Below are positions 20,095 to 28,726 of a DNA stretch of 32,287 nt, one piece after another. The stretch lies in NCBI GenBank assembly GCA_013151585.1, contig JAADHY010000029.1:1-32287 (forward strand), written 5' to 3'. The position numbers were made by a program, and so were the translations under genes. Below the pieces are notes generated by a model that ran no database searches, was not told the DNA's origin, and saw only the letters and a list, made by a program, of their open reading frames with translations. This DNA is from Planctomycetota bacterium. GTDB taxonomy: Bacteria > Planctomycetota > Planctomycetia > Planctomycetales > Planctomycetaceae. Position 1 is the first letter of the stretch. Each line of letters starts with the position of its first letter.

Positions 20095-20955
20095 CTATGG
20101 CTCGCTCGTCTCATCGCCGCCCTTTTGTTCGGCTGCCGGATCCGGTTGGCCAGCAGCCTCCGCCTCTTCCGAAGCGTCCTCCTGCTGAGGGCTTTCGGCA
20201 ACTGGCTCGTTCGGCTGCTCTCCTGCGTCCGGCTCAGACTCGACCACGCCTTCAGCCGCTTCGTCCGCTTGCGACTCGCCGCTTCCGGCTTCCGAAGCGG
20301 GTGCTTCGGCCGTCACTTCTTCAGCCGGCGCTGCCTTGCCGCGCAGTTGATCCAAAGCCGCCGTCGTCAACAGGAGACGCTTTTGCCGAAGCAGAATGTG
20401 CGCATTCAAATCAGAGGCAGGCAGGACATCCAAGAGCGGGATGTTCCGTGAGGACTTCCAGACGATGGGGTCGTGTCGTTCGAGGCTGAGCAGGCAGGTT
20501 TCGGAATCCAGCCCGAGGGCTTTCAGCATACTGGCGACGAGTTTCGTTTTCGGCTCGTCCAGAACCACCTGATCGATCAAGGTGACTTCGTTATCGAGGA
20601 ACTTGCTCAGAAGGGCCATCCGAGTTGCCAGTCGCACCGCCTTTTTCGGCAGCCGATACCCCCAATCCTTAGGCCGCTTGGCAAACGTGTGGCCACCGCC
20701 TCGGCGGATCGGCGTCCGCCGCGCTCCGGCCCGGGCCCGCCCAGTACCTTTCTGGCGATAGAGCTTCCTCGTGCTCCCCCGAACCTCGCCGCGCGACTTG
20801 GTCTTGACCGTCCCAACGCGTCGGCTCGCCTCATACATCACGACGACGTCGTGAAGGAGCTGTTTATTAATCGACGGCGCCAGCTCGGACGGATCAAATT
20901 CGTACGTCCCGACCTGCTCGCCGCTGGCGTTCCGAATCGGCAAGGAAATCATCAC
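20095..20955 (-). CDS. rplD: Ribosomal protein L4 with acidic C-terminal extension
   Basis: NKQLLHDVVVMYEASRRVGTVKTKSRGEVRGSTRKLYRQKGTGRARAGARRTPIRRGGGHTFAKRPKDW. Confidence 0.96.
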   Translation of the reverse strand: MMISLPIRNASGEQVGTYEFDPSELAPSINKQLLHDVVVMYEASRRVGTVKTKSRGEVRGSTRKLYRQKGTGRARAGARRTPIRRGGGHTFAKRPKDWGYRLPKKAVRLATRMALLSKFLDNEVTLIDQVVLDEPKTKLVASMLKALGLDSETCLLSLERHDPIVWKSSRNIPLLDVLPASDLNAHILLRQKRLLLTTAALDQLRGKAAPAEEVTAEAPASEAGSGESQADEAAEGVVESEPDAGEQPNEPVAESPQQEDASEEAEAAGQPDPAAEQKGGDETSEP

Positions 20956-20962
20956 TCCTACC

Positions 20963-21655
20963 CTACACCTTGTTGGTCTGCCGAATCATGACGTAGCTGC
21001 CGTTGGGACCCGGAACAGCCCCTTTTACCAGCAACATGTTGTTTTCCTCGTCGATCCGCACGACCTTCAGATGGCGAACCGTGACGCGGCTATGCCCGTA
21101 GTGGCCCGCCATGCGCGTGCCCTTTAAAACTCGCGACGGATCGGCACTCATCCCGATCGAACCCGGATGACGATGAACCCGCTTGACGCCGTGGGTCGCC
21201 CGCTGGCCCCGGAAGTTGTGCCGTTTCATGACACCTGCCGTGCCGCGGCCCTTGCTTGTCCCGATGACATCCACATACGGCACTTCTGCAAACAGACCGA
21301 CGGTCAGGGTGTCGCCGACGTTCAGATCGACCTGCTCGCCATCCGTTCGGAACTCGCGAATGAACCGCTTCGGCTCGCAGTTGGGCTTGGGCGGAAGCTG
21401 GACGCCAGCCTCGGTCAGCCTCTTGCGTCGCTTGCTGGGCAGCTCAGTCACGTGCCCACGCTCGCTCCGCCGAGCCAATCGTCGCGGCTTATCGGCAAAT
21501 CCGATCTGCACTGCTTCGTATCCGTCCCGGTCCCGCGTCCGGATTTGAAGCACCACGCAAGGCCCCGCCTCGATGACGGTCACCGGCACCAGTACCCCGT
21601 CTTCGTCGTAGACCTGCGTCATCCCGATTTTTCGACCCAATAGTCCGACTGGCAT
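20963..21655 (-). CDS. rplC: Ribosomal protein L3
   Basis: MPVGLLGRKIGMTQVYDEDGVLVPVTVIEAGPCVVLQIRT...GTSKGRGTAGVMKRHNFRGQRATHGVKRVHRHPGSIG. Confidence 0.97.
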   Translation of the reverse strand: MPVGLLGRKIGMTQVYDEDGVLVPVTVIEAGPCVVLQIRTRDRDGYEAVQIGFADKPRRLARRSERGHVTELPSKRRKRLTEAGVQLPPKPNCEPKRFIREFRTDGEQVDLNVGDTLTVGLFAEVPYVDVIGTSKGRGTAGVMKRHNFRGQRATHGVKRVHRHPGSIGMSADPSRVLKGTRMAGHYGHSRVTVRHLKVVRIDEENNMLLVKGAVPGPNGSYVMIRQTNKV

Positions 21656-21939
21656 CGTCGCTCACTCTTTTACTTCGAGTCGTGCTCGGCACTCGAATCT
21701 ATCCACTCCCAAACCGCCGGGGCCCGCCAAGCCCCAGACGGCTGATTTTCACCGGCTGGGGGCCGCAAAGAGTCCCCACGCTCCAAGTGGAAGGTCGGGC
21801 GGGGAGGTGCCGAGAGGCTGACAGGAAGCGAGACGCCTCCCCCTGTCAACAACGCTCCCGTCACTTCAAGAAAAAGGACGAAAGCCGGCCACCCGAAAAA
21901 AAACGCAGCGAGCGCCGCTCAGGGTCTCACTTCACCCTC

Positions 21940-22272
21940 TTAACCTCCCGTGGCGCTCGCCTTGATCTTGATATCGACACCCGCTGGCAGCGACAGCTTG
22001 TTCAACGCGTCAATCGTCTTGCCCGTGGGCTGAATAATGTCGATCAACCGCTTATGGGTGCGGATTTCGAACTGCTCGCGGGACTTCTTGTCGATGTGCG
22101 GACTCCGCAGGACGGTATAGCGTTCGATCCGCGTGGGCAGCGGAATCGGACCGCGCACGATCGCCTCCGTGCGTTTGGCCGTATCGACAATCTCGGCCGC
22201 CGCTTGATCCAGAATCCGGTGGTCGTAGGCTTCCATCCGAATTCGAATTCGCTCGTGCTTCGCCGCGGACAC
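21940..22272 (-). CDS. rpsJ: Ribosomal protein S10 (GTG start)
   Basis: [85 protein letters not shown] lies upstream of the GTG at 22272. The longer ORF-track start (22347) coincides with the predicted -10 box. Confidence 0.96.
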   Translation of the reverse strand: MSAAKHERIRIRMEAYDHRILDQAAAEIVDTAKRTEAIVRGPIPLPTRIERYTVLRSPHIDKKSREQFEIRTHKRLIDIIQPTGKTIDALNKLSLPAGVDIKIKASATGG

Positions 22273-22346
22273 CCAAATCTCCCCTCTGCCTGAAGTTACG
22301 CTTACGAACGCACAACATCGTCCTTGCCCATCTTGGAGAACGGGCA

Positions 22347-22375
22347 ATGGTAGTGACGGGCAAATCGTTTGTCAA
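22347..22375 (-). promoter_or_regulatory. Sigma70-type promoter for the rpsJ operon
   Basis: Minus strand TTGACA (22375-22370), 17-nt spacer, TACCAT (22352-22347), about 75 nt upstream of the rpsJ GTG. Confidence 0.7.
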
Positions 22376-22991
22376 TAAACGGGCCCAGAGTTTTGGCGGA
22401 AAGCGGCCAAATGATCGCTCGGGCCCTTCCGCCGCGGTGCGATACTGGAAATCCCACGATGTCCACTAGCGTTGCGAGACCTCACCGGTCAGACGGCGCG
22501 CGACCTTTGAGGTCCGGCGCGGCGCCGACGCCCGACGATCCTCCCCCTTGTGAAGCCTCGCACCGCCCGTTCACCATCGAATTGGCGAAGTCGCAACGGA
22601 AGGGCTTCGCCGTTGGTATCCCATTTCCGAGTCCCACTCTCTTCCGCCCTTCGGAAACCTCACTTTTTCTTGTGGTATTTCGTAGCCTTCTCCACGCGAC
22701 GAGTGAAGGGGGGCCTCGCAGCAGCGGGCCACAGGACTGCCAGCCGATCTTCTCTCCGGCGGGCGCAGAAAGGACATCCATTGACGCGGCTCCAGTTTTC
22801 GTGACTTGTACTACCAGCGACTTTGCGACTCATACAACCTCTGGCTCGCGCGCGGGTCGCCGGTCGGCCGGTTGGGTGTGGGTCAGACTGATGTTGATGC
22901 ACGGGGCGAGTTTTTCTAACATGCCGCGACCACGCATTCCTCTCTCCCCTTTCCGACCTTCACGACCCACCTTTCGATCGGGATCACTGCC

Positions 22992-25706
22992 GTGGAACGA
23001 CCTCGGTCTCGTGTTGTCGCTGCGCTATTGCGCGCAGGATGCGCCTGGCTGGCGCTGTGCTTCGCGATCGGTGAGGCTGGGACGGCCGACGAGCCGTCTG
23101 GCGGAAAAGCCGAATATCGCGCTTATCAGCTCCATCACAAGCCGGTCACCCAAGTCCGGCAAATGCTCGAACAAATCCTGGCCGACGCGCAGCCGAAACC
23201 GCACCTCGTGGCCGACGGCCAAGAGAATGTCTTGTTGGTGCGGGGCTCGGAGAGCGTGCATCGGCTGGTCCAGCAGGTTATCGAATCGGTGGACAGACCG
23301 ACGCCCTCGCCGCAAAAGTTGAAATCCACCCGTCGGGTCGTTCGCGTGTATAACTGTCCGGCCGACCGCCTTCGGTTTACCGCCGAAGCCCTGCAAAAGG
23401 AGTTTCCCGAGGCTCGAATCGCGGTCGTGGCGGATGTCTCGCAGATCGTGGTTTTGGCTGAGCCGGCAGTCCAGGAAGCGATTGCCCGCCACTTGTCCGA
23501 GCCAGCTCCTCGGCCCGTCCATCGTTCTTCCCAGGTCTCGCCGTCGGACGTCCCTGAACCGCAAGTCGAGCGAGTCGTGCTGTTGCGCAACGCGACGTTG
23601 GATCGTGTCGAACACCTGCTGACTCAATTGCTGAGTCCGCGTTTGGCCCCTTTGGGCAATCAGCCGGGGCGTTTTCAGTTTGTCAATAGCAAAGGCCGAC
23701 AAGCGCGTTTGACGCTGGATGCCACGCATCGAGCCGTGGAAATCGCGGGCGACCAAAGTGTGGTCACGCAATTCGAGCGTTTGGTCCGGCTGATCGACCA
23801 GCCCGAGTCAGGACCGGGATTCAAAGTCCGCATCCTGCCGGTCCGACGGGCCGATCCTGCGAAGATTCGGCAGGCGGTGGAAGCCTATCGCGGACGCTTG
23901 CCGGAGCGAACGACGAGGCCCGAAGGCGGTCGCGGTGGAGCCGGACGGTCGTCGCTGGAGCCCGGACGCGTCGGTCGCCGCCCGCCGCAAGAGCAGAGCC
24001 GATTGGGGCGGGGCGAGGCCGAAGGGGGAATCCAACAAGCCTCTTTCCAGCAGGGTCCGGCCGGCAAGGCAGCCGCGACCGCCGAGGAAGGGCAGCCGGA
24101 GGAAGAAGAACCGGCCATGCGCGAGCCCGGCTCGATGGTCGACATCGAGACCTTGCCTGATTTGGATGTGATCATCTTGCGCGGCCGGGAAGCCGACGTC
24201 GAAGAGCTGACGCGAATCATTGAGGAAATCGAGCGACTGAGCGTCGAAAAGCAGCCGACTATTGACATCGTCTACTTGAAACACATCAAGGGCGAGGCGC
24301 TGATGCAAGTACTGCAGCAGGTCCAACAGGCTTGGCTGGGCGGCCGACAGGGACGAGTCAGTGTGCTACCGCTGGTCAAGCCGAACGCCCTCTTGCTCAT
24401 CGGCTGGGGCGAGGCGATGGAAGCCATCAAAACGCTCATCCAAAAGTTGGACCAGCCCGTTCAGGCCTCGACGCAATTCAGAGTCTTTCGGCTGAAGCAC
24501 GCTCCGGTCAGTACGGTGCAGTCGACCGTGCAGCAGTTCTTTTCGAACCGAGGCGGTTTGGGACCTCAAGTTCGCGTGACGGCCGACGCGCGGACGAACT
24601 CGCTGGTGGTGGAAGCTGCGCCACGCGATATGGAAGAAGTGGCCTTGCTGATCCAGCAGCTCGATACGGATCAGTCGGAAGCGGTCATGCAAACGCGCAT
24701 TTTCCATTTGAAGAATACTCTGGCGGCGAACACCGCTCAGACGCTGCTCACCGCCATCCAAGCGGCGGCCGGTGGCGCGGCCGGACAAAAATCTTCTGTG
24801 CTCGAATTGCTCACGATCGACGCCAAGGGCCGGAAACGGATCAAATCCGGTTTGCTGGCAGACGTGCGCATCACGCCCGACGTCCGGGCCAATTCGCTCA
24901 TCGTATTCGCTCCGGCCCAGAGCATGGGCTTGATCGAAGCCTTGATTCATGAGCTGGACGACAAGCCGGCGGCGGTAGCCCAAATCAAAGTGTTTCGAAT
25001 CTTGAACGGCGACGCGACGTCACTGGTTCGCATGCTGCAAACGTTGCTGCCCACTCAGGCCGGAGCGACCGCCGTGCCGCAGCTCCCCACGGCGGAGGGA
25101 GAAGAGGGGTTGGTGCCGATCCGGTTCGCGGTTGACATCCGGACGAACAGCATCATCGCCACAGGTTCCGCCGGTGATCTGCAAATCATCGAAGCCTTGC
25201 TGTTGCGGCTGGACGAAAAAGACGTCCAGGAACGAAAAAACACGGTCTACCGTCTGAAAAACTCACCCGCCAACGACGTGGCGCGGGCCTTGAGCGAGTT
25301 CCTGCGGAGCGAGCGGGCCATCCTGCAGGCGGCCCCGGGAGCGGAGAGTCCGTATCTGCAGATCGAGCGGGAAGTGATTGTGGTTTCCGAGCCCGTCACC
25401 AACTCGCTCATCATCAGTGCCACAGCGAAGTACTACGACCGCATCATAGAGCTGATTGAGCAGCTCGATGCGCAGCCGCCGCAAGTGCTCATCCAAGTGC
25501 TGATCGCCGAGGTCGTGCTGGGAGACGCCGACGAGTTCGGCATCGAGGCTGGCATTCAAGATTCGGTCCTGTTCAATCGAAGCATACTTGACAACATTCA
25601 GACGATCACCCGGGTCAGTCGCGGCCGGCCAGATCAGCAACGAAGAGATTATCTCGGTCGAGGGCGTTCCCGGCTTCAATTTCATCAGCCAGCCGCTCGG
25701 CAATAA
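22992..25706 (+). CDS. Secretin (GspD-like), N-terminal repeat part; frameshifted relative to its C-terminal part
   Basis: GTG start, signal-peptide-like N-terminus, repeated N1-like units (e.g. FRVFRLKHAPVSTVQSTVQQFF...VTADARTNSLVVEAAPRDMEEVALLIQQLD); reaches PPQVLIQVLIAEVVLGDADEFGIEAG, then leaves the conserved frame. Confidence 0.85.
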   Translation: MERPRSRVVAALLRAGCAWLALCFAIGEAGTADEPSGGKAEYRAYQLHHKPVTQVRQMLEQILADAQPKPHLVADGQENVLLVRGSESVHRLVQQVIESVDRPTPSPQKLKSTRRVVRVYNCPADRLRFTAEALQKEFPEARIAVVADVSQIVVLAEPAVQEAIARHLSEPAPRPVHRSSQVSPSDVPEPQVERVVLLRNATLDRVEHLLTQLLSPRLAPLGNQPGRFQFVNSKGRQARLTLDATHRAVEIAGDQSVVTQFERLVRLIDQPESGPGFKVRILPVRRADPAKIRQAVEAYRGRLPERTTRPEGGRGGAGRSSLEPGRVGRRPPQEQSRLGRGEAEGGIQQASFQQGPAGKAAATAEEGQPEEEEPAMREPGSMVDIETLPDLDVIILRGREADVEELTRIIEEIERLSVEKQPTIDIVYLKHIKGEALMQVLQQVQQAWLGGRQGRVSVLPLVKPNALLLIGWGEAMEAIKTLIQKLDQPVQASTQFRVFRLKHAPVSTVQSTVQQFFSNRGGLGPQVRVTADARTNSLVVEAAPRDMEEVALLIQQLDTDQSEAVMQTRIFHLKNTLAANTAQTLLTAIQAAAGGAAGQKSSVLELLTIDAKGRKRIKSGLLADVRITPDVRANSLIVFAPAQSMGLIEALIHELDDKPAAVAQIKVFRILNGDATSLVRMLQTLLPTQAGATAVPQLPTAEGEEGLVPIRFAVDIRTNSIIATGSAGDLQIIEALLLRLDEKDVQERKNTVYRLKNSPANDVARALSEFLRSERAILQAAPGAESPYLQIEREVIVVSEPVTNSLIISATAKYYDRIIELIEQLDAQPPQVLIQVLIAEVVLGDADEFGIEAGIQDSVLFNRSILDNIQTITRVSRGRPDQQRRDYLGRGRSRLQFHQPAARQ

Positions 25707-27099
25707 CATCCAACAGAGCCCCGGGAGCTTGGGCGGTCAGGCGGCCTCCTATCTCGGCGTGGGCCGACTGAACAGCGAGCTCGGTTACGGCGGCCTGGTC
25801 CTTTCGCTCAGCAACGAGAGCGTGAGCGTGCTGATTCGTGCATTGCAAGATCGGCGACGAATTGAGATTCTCAGCCGTCCCCAAATCATGACGCTCGACA
25901 ACCAGCCGGCGTTCATCCAAGTGGGGGAACGAGTGCCCCGAGTCGTGGGCTCGCAGGTGAATCAGGTCGGTCAGGTGAACACCGTCACGCTCGAAAACGT
26001 CGGGTTGATTCTCGGCGTTACTCCGCGGATCAGCCCCGATGGGATGGTGGTGATGGAGATCGATGCCGAGAAATCCGACCTGGGCACCGAAGCCGAAGGA
26101 ATTCCGATTTCGATTTCCGCGACGGGCGAAGTCATCCGCTCCCCTCGCATCAATCTGACTATGGCCCAAACCACCGTTAGTGCGATGGACGGCCAAACGA
26201 TCGTGCTCGGAGGTCTCATCACAAAACGCAAATCGAGCATCTCGCGACGCGTACCTTGGCTGTCCGATTTGCCGGTGCTGGGCTCGTTGTTCCAGTACAA
26301 CAGCGAAATCAACGAACGAGCCGAACTGTTGATCTTCCTGACGCCTCACGTGATTCGGTCGAAGGAAGATGCCGAGAAGATGAAGCAACTGGAGGCGGCT
26401 CGCATGAGCTGGTGTGCGGCGGACGTCCACGAGCTAACCGGGTCCGGTGAGTTCTGTCGGACGGGAACATGTCCGTACTGCGACGGCGACATCCCCGTGA
26501 TTTATCCCGATTTCGACCCCCGCGGCAGTTTGCCTCCCGGTTCTCCTTCCCCTCCTCCCGCTCCTCTGCCGCTCGACCAGAATCTGCCCCCGGGCAGCGC
26601 CATCCAACAACAGTCCGCTCCGCATCCGTTCCCCGCTGCGGGACCTCCAGCCCCGTTCGACGCGGGTCACAGCGTGGTTCCATCGTCCGGCCCGATTCTT
26701 TCGCCGCGGCGCGACAACGGGCTCAGCGGGCTGACGCCTCCGATCAAGCCGACCAGCAACGAGACGGATCATCGCAAGAACCCTAAGAAGAAAAAGCGAG
26801 TGATGCCGGCTCTGTTCAAACTGCCTTGGAAACGGGAACGTCGGAAAGCCGCCGCGCCAGAGGCTGCTGGACGGGCGCAGACAGATCGAGGCGATCGTGC
26901 AGACGGACATCCGAAAGACGCCGCGGCGAGCACTTCCGCTCCCGAGGAACCAACAAAAAAGCCAGCCTCGCGTGACGCGGCGAATCCAGCAGACGGGCAG
27001 TTGGAATCGCAGTTTCAGTGGCGTTCCCAAGACCTGAGTGGGCCGCTGCAGCCAGCCGATCTCTCCCCTGCCGACCTGAAACCGGTTCCCAGCGAGTAA
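25588..27099 (+). CDS. Secretin pore domain plus Pro-rich C-terminal tail (probably the same gene as 22992..25706)
   Basis: LSNESVSVLIRALQDRRRIEILSRPQIMTLDNQPAFIQVGERVPRVVG...VVMEIDAEKSDLG...TTVSAMDGQTIVLGGLITKRKS...RRVPWLSDLPVLGSLFQYNSEINERAELLIFLTPHVI. TTG at 25588 is unlikely to be a true start. Confidence 0.85.
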   Translation: MTTFRRSPGSVAAGQISNEEIISVEGVPGFNFISQPLGNNIQQSPGSLGGQAASYLGVGRLNSELGYGGLVLSLSNESVSVLIRALQDRRRIEILSRPQIMTLDNQPAFIQVGERVPRVVGSQVNQVGQVNTVTLENVGLILGVTPRISPDGMVVMEIDAEKSDLGTEAEGIPISISATGEVIRSPRINLTMAQTTVSAMDGQTIVLGGLITKRKSSISRRVPWLSDLPVLGSLFQYNSEINERAELLIFLTPHVIRSKEDAEKMKQLEAARMSWCAADVHELTGSGEFCRTGTCPYCDGDIPVIYPDFDPRGSLPPGSPSPPPAPLPLDQNLPPGSAIQQQSAPHPFPAAGPPAPFDAGHSVVPSSGPILSPRRDNGLSGLTPPIKPTSNETDHRKNPKKKKRVMPALFKLPWKRERRKAAAPEAAGRAQTDRGDRADGHPKDAAASTSAPEEPTKKPASRDAANPADGQLESQFQWRSQDLSGPLQPADLSPADLKPVPSE

Positions 27100-27271
27100 G
27101 GCGGGCGAGGAGCACAACACAGGAACCGCGTCGTACATTTTTGCGGGCGCACGGGACAGCTCCCGGTGCAACTTACCCGCCAGAACAGTTGAGCATTTCC
27201 GGGATGAGAATTTCCGGAAAGGGAATCGCCATTGACCAGGGCAAGGCTTTCTCTGTTACGGAGTAACAAGA

Positions 27272-28726
27272 GTGAAAACGCAAACGGATTGGCCTCGCCG
27301 AATGGGGATGCTCCTGATCCTCGGGCTGACTTGTACGGCCACGGGGTGCGCTACGCTCTTGGAGCAGCCCATCGTACAAACAAAACCGAAACCGAAGGTC
27401 CCCACCAAAGCGACCGCGATTTGGAGCAACACAGTCTTGTACCAGCCGGGCAAGAAGCCCGTTCGAGGGTTCGGTGGTCGAGTCTTGTTCTTCGACGATC
27501 GCGCGAAGGAGCCGATTGTCGTCGACGGCACGGTGACGATCTATGCGTTCGATAATTCCGATCCCAACGTCGATCCGGCCGTCCCGGTTCGGAAGTATGT
27601 TTTCACTCCCGAGCAACTGCCGCTCCACCACAGCGAATCTGAGCTGGGGCACGCGTACGATTTCTGGATTCCCTGGGACGAAGTGGGCGGACCGTCCAAA
27701 AAGATCAGCTTGCTGCTGCGTTTCGACGCACGGACCGGAGAAACCTTGTTGACCGACACCTCGCAACACTATTTGCCGGGCGATTCTGACGCAGACCCCA
27801 AATCCATGCAGCACGCTCGGCGGCAGTCGTCGGAAAGCAATTTCCAGCCGACAGTCCAGCCGGCAGCCTTCGCAGAAGCTGCCTCCCCAGGCGAAGCCAC
27901 TCAGCTCGGTCGTGTTCAGCCTACGTCCCGAGAGCAGCCCGCCGGTCCCAGTCCCCTCAACCGACCGCCAATCGGTTCGGCCCGGCAAAAGGATTCTGTA
28001 TCCGGGTCGCCTCGGAGGGCCTTCCCTCAACAGCCATCTCCACGTTCTCCGCTGACGCCGGACACGCCCACAACCGCCGCAGGGCCGGAGCCGCACCGGA
28101 GAGACGGTCTACAAGTCTCCACGGTCACGATCGATGTTCCGCCGGGATTTGTCGAGCGGGTTCTGGTCGGGCCGGCGGGCCAAGCCGACGGAAAAGCGTC
28201 GCGACCGGGGCTTCCCAAACGCAAGCCGGCCGTCGCTCCAGGCGAAAGCCGCTCCGTTCCGACCACCACGCGGCTCTTACCAAAGCAGCCCCTGTTGAAT
28301 CAGACCGACGTCCCGTCGAGTCCGACCACCGATCAAACCCCTCGCTGGCTGGGCTCGTCTGGGGGAGGCTGGCCAAATGGAACCGGGACGACGTCCTCTG
28401 CACCGGAAAAACGGGACACCGCCCCCGTCGGTGCCGTTTCTCAAGCAATGAAAACGTCGCGGACGACAGCCGTCACTGACGGACGGTACTCTGCCGCATC
28501 TTCTGCCGAGAATCCTCTCTCGGTAGCTCCGTGGCCACCCGAAGCTCATTTCGTACAGAAACGATTCCCGGCTCGAACAACACGACCAAGGCTGCCAATC
28601 GCCGATCGTGTTCGGAGAGAACCGTACCGCGCAATGTGGCCGTCTGCCCTTCCACCGACACCTCGATTCGGCCCAAACGCTCCAGGGCCTGGAATGCTCC
28701 CCTATACGCCGTCAGGTCGCGGGTAG
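27272..28726 (+). CDS. Lipoprotein-like protein with Pro/Ser/Thr-rich C-terminus, function unknown
   Basis: GTG start; MGMLLILGLTCTATGCATLLEQP hydrophobic segment then Cys (imperfect lipobox); structured-looking part up to about residue 165, low complexity afterwards. Confidence 0.65.
   Translation: MKTQTDWPRRMGMLLILGLTCTATGCATLLEQPIVQTKPKPKVPTKATAIWSNTVLYQPGKKPVRGFGGRVLFFDDRAKEPIVVDGTVTIYAFDNSDPNVDPAVPVRKYVFTPEQLPLHHSESELGHAYDFWIPWDEVGGPSKKISLLLRFDARTGETLLTDTSQHYLPGDSDADPKSMQHARRQSSESNFQPTVQPAAFAEAASPGEATQLGRVQPTSREQPAGPSPLNRPPIGSARQKDSVSGSPRRAFPQQPSPRSPLTPDTPTTAAGPEPHRRDGLQVSTVTIDVPPGFVERVLVGPAGQADGKASRPGLPKRKPAVAPGESRSVPTTTRLLPKQPLLNQTDVPSSPTTDQTPRWLGSSGGGWPNGTGTTSSAPEKRDTAPVGAVSQAMKTSRTTAVTDGRYSAASSAENPLSVAPWPPEAHFVQKRFPARTTRPRLPIADRVRREPYRAMWPSALPPTPRFGPNAPGPGMLPYTPSGRG

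Noticed and set aside
18917-20188. 423-aa plus-strand ORF
   Set aside because: Antisense to rplB, rplW and the end of rplD; translation has no domain-like pattern.
22369-23322. 317-aa plus-strand ORF crossing the secretin start
   Set aside because: Overlaps the secretin N-terminus in another frame and spans the rpsJ promoter; Ser/Arg-rich shadow composition.
24332-24983. 206-aa plus and 205-aa minus ORFs inside the secretin
   Set aside because: Alternative frames of conserved N1-like repeats.
25615-26430. 271-aa minus-strand ORF
   Set aside because: Antisense to the conserved secretin pore domain.
27173-28096. 307-aa minus-strand ORF
   Set aside because: Antisense to the lipoprotein-like ORF, Arg-rich, no signal or domain.
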